A stretch of 64,000 bases of DNA from Toxonevra muliebris (lineage: Eukaryota; Arthropoda; Insecta; Diptera; Pallopteridae), in NCBI GenBank assembly GCA_963691655.1, contig CAVNUY010000014.1, forward strand, positions 186,001 through 250,000. The letters run 5' to 3'. The notes below the pieces were generated by a model. That model ran no database searches, had not been told where the DNA came from, and saw only the letters and a list, made by a program, of their open reading frames with translations. The position numbers and the translations under genes are program-made. Each line of letters opens with the position of its first letter. Position 1 is the stretch's first letter. This document shows positions 55,166-64,000 of this stretch, in pieces.

Positions 55166-56412
55166 AAAATAAAAACAAAAGACACATAAAAACAACATAT
55201 TTTGAATATCATACATTTCAAATGAGTGCATTTTAATGTACTTTTTAGCATTGAAACACCTTTTCGTACAAATAATACGTTGCTAAATACATTTTTATAT
55301 TTTTTTAACAAACAAACATTTTTGTATTTTTTATTGAATTTATTTATTACAAATGCAGCAACACGTGTTCTAGAGAATATACAGAGAAGGGACTCTTATT
55401 TTAAAACGTCAAATTTTAATTTTTTATGTTCACACATACTGTACGTGTGAATTCACCTATCGTTGTTGGTGGTTGGTCTAAACAGCTGCTTAATAAATGA
55501 AAATTTCATGTGAATGTAAATTTTACATTCAATTTACTTTAAGTAAGCTTATTAAATTTCCTGGGCCTGTGAATTCCACTTCAGGCGATAAACTTGCTGA
55601 GGATGCTGACAATAATGAAGCAAACGAGATATGGGTTTGGATATTCCCCTAGTACGTAGTTAATGTCCATGATTCTATTTGCCGGTGTAAGATTATTATT
55701 ATTGAAATGAGTTAAACGATTCAGGACAATGCTTTTTATTTAGTGAATTGTATATGAACTCTTCCATTATAGTCCACGCTCTAAAGACTTGAAAGCTATT
55801 AGGAATGCTGTAATTATGGAAGAGAAATGTTATTAAGTGAAGCTGTATTGAAGAATGCGTTAAAATAAAAAGTTTTAAATGTAAAAGATATCCGAAATAT
55901 GTAATTGATTATAAAATTAGACTTCCAACTTTTTCGTTGTTGAAGTATACATATCGTTCATTTGCGACTATACACCCGCGGCGAAAAGTTGAAAGTATTT
56001 TCAGCTTGAACAGCCTTCTATGAGCCTGACTTCATGCTAAGCAATCTGAATATAAAAAAAAAGTGTGGCCAGCATCAAATCAGGCCCATATTAAAAATAA
56101 TTTTCACCCTTGTATCGCAATAAACCTACTGCTGCGAATATATTTTTGAGCGAAGAACTTTCAGTATCAAAGCAGGCTCACTTTTTGAGGAATAGTTCAG
56201 CCTGCTATCATTCTGAACTTCCCAACTGCTGCTCAGCTTCAAAGTAGGTTGAACATTGGACTTCGAAAATTTATTATATTCGTTATTTAGACTTAGAAAA
56301 TTTTTTGGACATAAATAATTGTACTAAGGAAATTCTTTAAACTTGAAAAAATACCTTTTTGTGATATACAATTTTTTATTATTATTTTATTCTCTTATGT
56401 GAATTTATTTTA
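55166..56412. other. 3' flank of CACTA-type gene with subterminal-like repeats (block B)
   Basis: No coding. AGCCTGA, ATCAGGCC, GCAGGCT, AGCCTGC and AGTAGGTT words cluster at 56010-56260, as in block A. A typical CACTA terminus was not found. Confidence 0.45.
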
Positions 56413-58634
56413 TTATTCTAATTCGACAGAATTTAAAGGTTGTGCTACATAAGATTGATTACTTATGTTCATATAAATACACGGTGTAATTAAATTTGTT
56501 ACATTAATAGCCGACAAATGATTTGTGACATAGCATTTGTAAAAGAAAGCACTGCTGTCACATCTAAAACAATGTCCTTCAACTACGAAAATATCATCTC
56601 GTTCAATTTCTGATATGATTGCAAAGAACTTGAACTCACAACTGCAATTATTTCGGAAACATTGACTCCGTAAATATTTAATAAAACAGTGAATCGTGCC
56701 AATTTTGGTATAAACTTCATCGGCATATTTGGCAATAGATGTTATCGTTTCAATTGCTCTATCATATTGCTCGGAAACGTATAATCGATCATTTTTCATT
56801 AATCTCAAAAATGTCCACATGTGACTGTCGGCGACAGCAATACCACTATTACGCATAGCAGCTGAAATCAAATCGGGAAGTTCTAATACATATTGGTATT
56901 TGCCTATGCTATATATATTATCAATAACACACTCATGTAATCGTGATTGCTGTTTGGTCTTCATGCAAAAACTTTTAACATTTTCATTAGAAATGTCTTC
57001 TACATCTCGCACCATTTTTATGACATGACCATGTCCATTCGCCACCTGTGATCCTATATATCTTGTGCCATAAAGTAGATTTAACATGCGGCCATTTAAA
57101 TCTTCCGCTTCATAACAAGTGCAAGTCCACAGTGGTCCTTGTAATCGCACGCAATGTGCCATATGCAATAGTAAGTGGACATTTATGGACATGTGCCGTA
57201 CACCATATAATTGTACGTAATCGTGGACGAAACGATCCAGCAAATCAGCCGCTACATCAATCATTTCATGTAAAATAACATCGGCACTCAGTATGTACAT
57301 TGCTATAATTAATTTCAAAAAATGATTGAAATATTCTCTCTCCATTATTTCCTCGAAGACTGCTAAAGCATAATAGTAGAAAAAATGCTTAAGTTCTGAT
57401 GCTTTCCAGTGGATCAAGTCAAGTGTCGTTCGAGGCATACGGTGAATGAATTTTGGTGGCTTGATATACTTCAATCGGCTGTTGATGATAGGTATACTTC
57501 TATGCAAGGAAAATCGTTCACTACTATATGCACTGTCGAAGAATAAGGTCAGCCTTTTTTTTATGACACCGCCGTCAACTGCGTGCATCCGATCCAGACA
57601 CATGCCTGCCATAAAGTCTGGCATTAATTTCGCCAATGCCGTATAGCCTTTTACAGCCAATTGGGGGCATTCAGGTCTCGCTTGTTGTGCCAGTTCATTA
57701 CACCTCTGGCTTGTCCTGATCTCCAAATTGTCAGTGTACGGGTAGAGCTGCAAGTAACTTCTCTCACCTATTTGATAGACTTGTCCCTCAAAAAAACAAA
57801 CTGGACATCCGTATCGTCCGTTGAACTGAATGAAATTTAAGCACTCGCACTTGGCTGGCAGATCACACACGCCCATAAGCAATATACCTCTCACTTTGAT
57901 CGCCATATGATTTGGTAGTACAACGTTAACACCTCGGAGCAATTTCTCGAACACAGGTCGAAAAGTGTATATGAATTTATTAAAATATGGTTTTTTGTCG
58001 CTAAACCATATGCCCAGAAGTAGCGTATTGGATCTTTTTTTTCTTTCTTCAGGTGGTAATTCGTTAATTGTTAGATAAATTGGCCAAGTGCTCATACATG
58101 ATGACTTAAATACTGGTATGCCATCTGTATACCAACTGAACGAGATGTTTGTATAATATGCCGTCGTATATATCACAGATCCTATCAGTATAAATAGGTC
58201 GCTGGAATCTCTTTTACAAGGACTCGAAGAAATTGTCTCGTTTGTACATTTCTTTTAAGTGCTTGAGAATAGGCAATTCCATAAAGTGCTCTGCCTTTAT
58301 TTGAGGACAATACGGGCATAAAGAGTTTGCGTTGAGCAGTGTAGCAGCACAAGTTGGGCAATAAAAATGATATTGTCTGCATTTAGTCGAAGAATTTATT
58401 GAATTTATATAAACTGTTTTTTACCAAATCTTGACGAGGACAATAAAGTTCTATTAGTTCTATTAAATCAGTTACACAATAAATGCTCTCGCGTTTTGTT
58501 ATTTCTGCGTCATGATATAACGGCCATCCGTCGTCAAGTTCTCCTCCCTCATTATCGTTGTCGTCACAGGAGTCATAATCACCTTCCGCGATTGGTATTT
58601 CAAACATGATACAAATCAACTTGAATAGTATCAT
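56413..58634 (-). CDS. EnSpm/CACTA-type transposase, parental copy
   Basis: 587 codons open from 58176 to 56413. Upstream, in other frames, are a zinc-ribbon-like CPTCAATLLNANSLCPYC with KHLKEMYKRDNFFESL (58400-58190) and an acidic N-terminal piece (DSCDDNDNEGGELDDGW, 58634-58383), so the N-terminus is frameshifted or spliced. Main segment: WYTDGIPVFKSSCMSTWPIYLTINELP (candidate first Asp), GVCDLPAKCECLNF (candidate second Asp), YGCPVCFFEGQ, HAVDGG, IHWKASELKHFF, and the C-terminal MSINVHLLLHMAH...GPLWTCTCYEAEDLNG block. Likely a cut-and-paste transposase. Terminal repeats not identified. Confidence 0.7.
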
Positions 58635-59024
58635 TGTCGTTTATGTATTGATCACGTAGTAGCTTATCACCATGATCTGCAACTTCTCCCAATAATCTGA
58701 AACATTAATTGTTTGGAGCCACATCAATATCACCCATCAATATAAAGTGTGAAGAAGCCCTCACTCGCTTACATATACACTAGCGTGCTATAATTTGATA
58801 CATGTAGATAATTGATCATCATATTTGTTATTGTTCTGTTTTTGTAATGCTAACTAAATTTACAATAATCTTATTTTTTGTATAAATCAATTCTGTTCTG
58901 TTGCCTTTTGACCGTCATCACGATCAAACTACTTGCTTATTATTAATTAAAAATTTATTAAAATCGTGTTTTTCTTAAATTTCTAAATCGAACAAATAGC
59001 CAACAAAAAAGCGTTGACTCAACA

Positions 59025-59042
59025 TTTGGTGACCCCGACGTG
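59025..59042 (+). promoter_or_regulatory. Primer binding site of third BEL element
   Basis: GGTGACCCCGACGTG just after a CA-ending LTR candidate; a different primer word from the element at 48262. Confidence 0.6.
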
Positions 59043-59363
59043 ATTTTCGCAAAAATCACTCATTTTCTGGACAATTTCGAGAAATTGTAATAATTTCGTT
59101 TTCGCTAAATTCATAAAAAAAACAGTATATTGAAATTCGATAAAGTTCTCAGGCCATTTTTTATTTTCAAGGTCATACATAATCATCACGACATAACTAC
59201 AACCTGGTTGGTTGCTGATCGGTTTAAGAACTACTGTTGCTCGCGTTATTGTTATCTATATAAAAAAGAGCATACATAATTGCAGTATCGGTATCGAGAC
59301 AGTTACGTCATTCTTAATTAAAACAGTACAGTCTTTCCTTTATATAAATTTATATAATAAAAC

Positions 59364-60475
59364 ATGTCGCAAGAAAACGATGCAATGCCTGAAAATCGTG
59401 TAGAGTTTTTTAAACGCAAATCTGAATCCATTTATGGCCAGCTAACAAAATTAAAAACTAATTTAATCGCTGTAAAGCCACGCGAATTTAATGAAGTAGA
59501 ATTAAATTTACGAATCGGATTACTTGAACGCATACGTAAAACATTTGATGCTGCGTACAAGGGTCTCGAAGAGATAGACTTTGATGAAATGGGCAGTGAT
59601 TTACGTGACAATTTTGGTTCAGTTTTTATAGATGTAAAGGCATCCATTCAATTTGAGCTGAACAAACAACGTGCTAGTGCAACTCCGTGTTCTTCCACTA
59701 TGAAACCAATTTCACACGAGGACTCACAATCCATCGTAGTTGTTGCTCACCAGAAATCGCGTTTGCCGGAGCTACAACTGCCTACATTTGCTGGCGCTTA
59801 CACCGAGTGGACCATGTTTCCATGTTCACTACAATCGTCGACAAGGAGACCGAGTTAACCAACATTGAACGATTCCAGCACTTACAATCGTGTCTAAAGG
59901 ACGCAGCGCTAGATACTATTCGATCACTGGAAATCAACGAATCAAATTACCATATCGCTTTAGAATTATTAAAAAAAAAGATTTGATAATAAGCGTCTTA
60001 TTTTCCAGGCGCACATCAGAAAGATTTTTGGGTTGAAGGATGTGGAAACTACTTCAGCTGAGAAGTGGCGTGAACTCAGTGATCAGCTTAACTCTCATAT
60101 GCGCGCATTGCAAACTATGGCTTCGAAAGAACAGATAGGTGATAGTGCCATCATACAAATTTTGCTGCAGAAATTTGACGCCGCAACGCAAAGGAAATGG
60201 GAAGAAACTGCACCGCTTAACAGTTAACATGCGATGGTAACCAAGTATTCAGGTGGGGAAAAACAATAAAAACATTAACCACAGTAGAAAATCGTTTGTG
60301 GCATCTCAGTTCACTACAATTTGTTGTTTATTTTGCAATAGTTCTAATCACACAATATACAGTTGTCCACAATTTGCAAATCTTTTCCCCGTCTTACGGC
60401 TAAAAGAAACTAAAAAACTCGAACTAAAAATATCGTTGCCCTATCGTCACCCACGCAGCAGCATGCCCTGATAGC
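59364..60475 (+). pseudogene. Gag of third BEL element
   Basis: MSQENDAMPENRVEFFKRKSE... with LPELQLPTFAGAYTEW (BEL Gag core). A frameshift near 59815 leads to VDKETELTNIERFQHLQSCLKDAA, another near 59985 to HIRKIFGLKDVETTSAEKWRELSDQLNSHMRALQ, and a further break comes before a zinc motif CCLFCNSSNHTIYSC (60323-60368). At least three lesions. The start at 59364 is the first Met of a consistent coding stretch. Confidence 0.7.
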
Positions 60476-60479
60476 AATG

Positions 60480-61136
60480 TCGCCAATTACACCTTCAACC
60501 TATGTTACTCAATCTCTTCCAAACGATGATGTGTTTCTAGCAACGGTAGTACCTTTGTCAAAAATTCTTCAGGTTCCTTCGTGCCGTGCTCTTCTGGACT
60601 CTGGTTCGCAGCTTCATTTTGTTACATCTCGTTTCGTCAATCAACTTCAATTGAAGAAAACAAAATGTCCAACTCTTGTTTCAGGAATAGGGGAAACTGA
60701 TTTCGCTACTGAGGATTATATCGTAAATATTCTCCTGCAGTCACAAGTTTCTGATTACTCAGCGAGCATCACTGCCTTAGTTGCCTCAACTATTACTGAT
60801 AATCAGCCAAGCTTCACTGTTGATGCTGGTAATTGGAACATACCGTCAAATATAAAACTCGCTGATCCACTGTTTTACAAATCCCAGCGCATTGACTTGC
60901 TCATAGGTGCCAGCTTATTCTTCGAACTACTTTGTGTAGGTCAAATTCGGCTTAGTTATGGATTGCCATTGCTGCAAAAAACTCGTTTTGGCTACAAGGC
61001 CAAGCAACCATCGTCTTTCGTTACTTGCAACAAAAAACAAAATATCGTCGAACACGTTCATCGATGTTGGTACATAAATTTTGGACATAGAAAGCTGTGT
61101 AGAACCTATCAACAAATCAACAAAGGAAGAGCTTGA
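60480..61136 (+). pseudogene. Protease of third BEL element
   Basis: 219-codon reading with CRALLDSGSQLHFVTSRF (DSGS active site), LVSGIGETDF and RIDLLIGASLFFELL. Processes the polyprotein in active elements. The frame is lost near 61050 before the RT segment. Confidence 0.7.
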
Positions 61137-62660
61137 TTTTGAAGAAAACTTTAAATCTAATTACTGTCGTTTGAGCACAGGCGAATACTATGTGCGACTA
61201 CCAATGAAGTTAGGTACTGAACTGCTTGGTGCTTCATACCAGCAGGCTCTTCGTCGCTTTCAAAACTTAGAGCGGAAGCAGTTGCGTAGCCCAGAGCTCA
61301 CGACTCAGTACTCTGCATTCATTAAAGAATATGATGATCTAAATCACATGTCCCCTCTAGATCATACAACAACAAGCGCATCAAGTACATGTAGATATTA
61401 TTTGCCGCACCACTGTGTCGTTAAAGAGGATAGCACAACAACTAACCTCATCAGGTTATTCATTAAATGATCTACTAATGGCTGGACCCACAATTCAGCC
61501 CAAACTCTTTAACATATTGCTTCGTTTTCGTTTGTTTCCTGTTGCTCTTACCGGTGACATTTGCAAAATGTACAGGGGCGTGCGAGTATCTCCGCCTGAC
61601 AACTATTTGCAGTGTATTTTATGGCGCGATTCACCTGCAGAAGAAATCGGAACTTTCAAGCTGGACACTGTAACTTACAGCACCAAGTCCGCATCATTTC
61701 TAGCAATACGCGCAATGCGCCAGTTGGCAGTAAATGAATTCAATTTATTCCCTATTGGTTTGCAAATCGTGTTAAGAGATTTTTATGTCGACGACATGAT
61801 AACCGGAGGTGACTCTGTACAAGAAGTTCTTGAGATAATGCGTCAAACAACTGAATTACTTGGTAAAGGAAATTTCAAGTTAAAAAAATGGTGCACAAAC
61901 AACGAAAACGTGCTGCGTGAGATTCCTACTGCGGAAAGAGAGAAGTTTTTGAAGTTTGATGATGGTAGCGATATATCTAAGGCCCTTGGCCTATCTTGGG
62001 ATCCGGCAATGGATCAATTCCTATTTTCCTTCGTTCCTCAACAACTTTCAAACAAATGTTCAAAACGTTCCGTTCTATCAACTATAGCTCGATTTTACGA
62101 TCCCCTTGGGCTCATAGGCCCAGTCATAACAAAAGCCAAAATATTTCTACAACACTTATGGAGAGATAAGCTTGAATGGGATGAGAGTTCGCCTCTAGAT
62201 TTACAATCAACATGGGATAACCTATGTAGGGAATTGCGTGTCGTGCAACACACTATTTTTCCTCGCTTCGCCTTTCTTCCTCAAGCCTCGTTAGAAATAC
62301 ATGCCTTTTGCGATGCAAGTCTGGATGCGTATGGAGCCTGTATATATGCTCGTTCCTGCAAAAACAACAAAGTACAAGTTAACCTGCTGTGCTCTAAGTC
62401 TCGCGTGTCGCCGCTCAAGTCGCTCACAGTGCCAAAGCTGGAGTTGTGTATCGCTGAACTTTTGGCTCAGCTTGTAAATTCTATTGCTAAAATGGGTGTT
62501 TTCAGCTGTGAGTATCATTGCTGGTCGGATTCATCGGTGGTGCTCTCTTGATTAAAAGAGGAACCATCCAAGTTCAATGTTTTTGTAGCAAATCGTGTTA
62601 GCATCAGACTTGCGAAATGGAGTGGCACTATGTTCCTACAGCTTTGAATCCGGCAGACAT
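61081..62660 (+). pseudogene. RT and RNase H of third BEL element
   Basis: First part 61100-61440 (DDLNHMSPLDH, YYLPHHCVVKEDSTTT). A small deletion/frameshift follows near 61440, then SGYSLNDLLMAGPTIQPKLFNILLRFRLFPVALTGDICKMYR, FYVDDMITGGDSV (YVDD intact) and FYDPLGLIGPV. RNase H: IHAFCDASLDAYGACIYAR, VPKLELCIAELLAQL and HCWSDSSVVLS, then a TGA at 62549 where Trp is expected, followed by LKEEPSKFNVFVANR in frame. Confidence 0.75.
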
Positions 62661-62700
62661 TTTGTCGAAAGAAGCTTCACCAAGTGAGCTGTAGCAGTCA

Positions 62701-63822
62701 TTGCTTTGGATGCATGGCCCAGCATTTTTGTGTACAAGTCGCAGCGATTGGCCTGAATCTTGTTTGCCGACACTTTCCTTACCGGAAGTTCGAAAAAGAG
62801 CCTTTAGCACAACAACTCCACAAATTGATCTTTCTCTGAGCTGTAAACATATTAATTCATTTCCAACAATGCAGCGTATATTCAGTTACATTTATAAGTT
62901 CATCAGAAAGATAAGATCAAACCCTCTCACAAGCACAGATGTACAAAGAGGCACTTATTTGTTGATTCGTGTCACCCAAAGATCAAATTTTCGGACAGAG
63001 TACAAAGCTTTACAATCAAAGAAAAACGTCAGTTCTTCCAGTAACATCGCTTCATTATCACCGTTTCTTAATGGATTTGGACTAATTCGTGTTGGTGGCC
63101 GCTTGAAAAATTCTTCCTTGGATTTTGAATCTCGTCACCCTATAATTTTGCCTAAACGACATCCATTAACAGACTTAATTATTCGACATTTTCACATAAA
63201 ATTTCTTCACGCAGGTCCACAGTCGCTTCTGGCTCCCATCCGTCTGCAGTATTGGCCTATTGGTGGAAGGAAAACGGTCCCACGTATAGTCAACCAATGC
63301 GTCATATGTTTTCGTGCCAGGCCTAGGTTGATCGAGCACATCATGGCAGATTTGCCAACAGAGCAAGTCCAAGCCAACCAAACCTTTATGGTTACTGGCA
63401 TTGATTATTGCGGTCCGTTTTACTATAAAACTGAAGTGAGCAACAAGCCTCCTGTAAAATGCTATGACAGTTTGTTCGTGTGCTTTTCAACCAAGGCCGT
63501 GCACCTCGAACTAGTCAAGGATTTGTCTACACCTGCATTTCTCGCAGCTTTAAAGCGATTTATTTATACTCGTGGCAAACCAAATACAATTTGGTCTGAC
63601 AACGCGACTAACCTTGTTGGCGCTCGGAACGAACTTGCAGAATTAAAGCGCCTATTTTTAAGCAATGATCATCAAAAGGCTGTTCGTCAACAATGTCTGA
63701 ATGACAGCATTTAACACTGTTGCAACAGCGCACCAAGTGGCGCTCAGGAGTACCAAACCGGTCGGTGCAATGGTCCTAAAACAAGATGAGAATCTTCCGC
63801 CTCTAAAATGGCCAATGGCAAG
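62701..63822 (+). pseudogene. Integrase of third BEL element
   Basis: 337-codon reading to 63714. RVGGRLKNSSL, HIKFLHAGPQSLLAPIRLQYWP...CVICFRARP (zinc domain), VTGIDYCGPFYY (first Asp), SDNATNLVGARNELAELKRLF (second Asp). The segment with the third acid is missing; after 63715 the sequence resumes in the C-terminal domain (VLKQDENLPPLKWPM). Inactive. Confidence 0.75.
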
Positions 63823-64000
63823 TGGCTAATTTAGCCAATAAAATTTATATTATATTATATTGTCACAAATTATCTTGAATTATTTAACATGAATTATTAC
63901 ATTATACCTATTATTGAATTATACTTACCTTAACTTACCTTGCATTGTACCTAAAACTAAACTAAATTGAATTTATACTTACCCTGTAAAAGACTTACCT
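63823..64000 (+). repeat. Partial LTR of the copy-B BEL family
   Basis: TGGCTAATTTAGCCAATAAAATTT... matches the first ~175 bases of the LTRs at 40093 and 47785 with a few differences (for example an extra GTCACAA, and AAAGACTTACCT for AAATACTTACCT). It starts within the integrase of the third BEL element and runs off the window, so another element of that family is inserted here. Confidence 0.85.

Larger units (their letters stand above)
50753..58157 (+). repeat. Segmental duplication, block B (parental)
   Basis: Direct repeat of block A. At its left edge the BEL gag continues upstream without a break, and at its right edge the CACTA-type coding sequence continues, so this is the original arrangement. 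Confidence 0.9.
58748..63822 (+). mobile_element. Third BEL/Pao element (different family), 3' end lost
   Basis: Probable 5' LTR 58748-59024 (TGTGAAGAAG...CTCAACA), then TTTGGTGACCCCGACGTG, a primer-site-like word different from that of copy B. Gag from 59364, protease, RT, RNase H and integrase follow in order with many frameshifts. The integrase C-terminal domain stops in KWPM at 63822, where an LTR of the copy-B family begins. The LTR ends rest on the TG/CA and primer-site positions only. Confidence 0.7.

Noticed and set aside
58790..58800. CACTAG as a CACTA transposon terminus
   Set aside because: It reads in the wrong orientation for the high-coordinate end of the minus-strand transposase gene and has no partner; it lies in the probable BEL LTR.

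Overview
This window looks like transposon-dense, AT-rich heterochromatin-like DNA from a dipteran insect. The evidence is the element mix: several BEL/Pao LTR retrotransposons, a 412/mdg1-type and a second Ty3/gypsy element, CR1-type and other non-LTR elements, tRNA-headed SINEs, Helitrons, a Transib/RAG1-like transposase, an EnSpm/CACTA-type transposase, and Harbinger-type and piggyBac-type MITEs. A higher fly, perhaps tephritid-like, is my inference. No conserved single-copy host gene, rRNA gene, CRISPR array or bacterial-style operon is visible. The only intron-containing, non-retroelement coding units are a four-exon Myb/SANT-like reading (44.6-47.0 kb, minus) and a two-exon DUF4806-like reading (33.4-33.9 kb, minus).

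Layout. 0-5.4 kb: BEL fragments, a 120-bp tandem duplication, an 897-bp duplication carrying a gag piece, a ~110-bp minisatellite and palindromic repeats. 5.4-10.0 kb (minus): a defective BEL element with two LTRs. 10.0-13.3 kb (plus): an internally deleted CR1 LINE. 13.3-19.4 kb (minus): a 412-like element cut by the LINE, holding a SINE with an 8-bp target duplication, and itself inserted into a Transib-like transposase (19.4-21.4 kb). 21.8-24.4 kb (minus): a LINE RT fragment and a Ty3/gypsy gag-protease-RT fragment. 24.4-33.3 kb: three Helitron-type copies with embedded tRNA-like modules, two MITE-like elements and a LINE fragment with a SINE. 33.4-35.4 kb: DUF4806-like exons, a Harbinger-type MITE and LINE ORF1.

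35.4-58.2 kb is dominated by a direct segmental duplication. Block A is 35416-43717 and block B is 50753-58157. Each holds the 3' part of one BEL element, its 3' LTR, the 3' tail of a CR1 LINE and a CACTA-type transposase. Block B is continuous with the rest of the BEL element (5' LTR 47785-48261, primer binding site, gag) and with the transposase N-terminus. The CR1 reading frame resumes across the BEL target duplication (GCAAT), so B is the parental locus and A the derived copy. A and B have since lost different parts of pol.

The most unusual observation is a 191-codon ORF between pol and the 3' LTR, intact in both copies. It resembles the zinc-finger part of the same element's Gag, continues as an Arg/Ser-rich tail, and sits directly behind a branch-point/polypyrimidine/AG splice acceptor. 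A strong splice donor lies in the 5' leader. 58.7-63.8 kb is a third, different BEL element. At 63823 it is interrupted by an LTR of the same family as the A/B element, which runs off the window.
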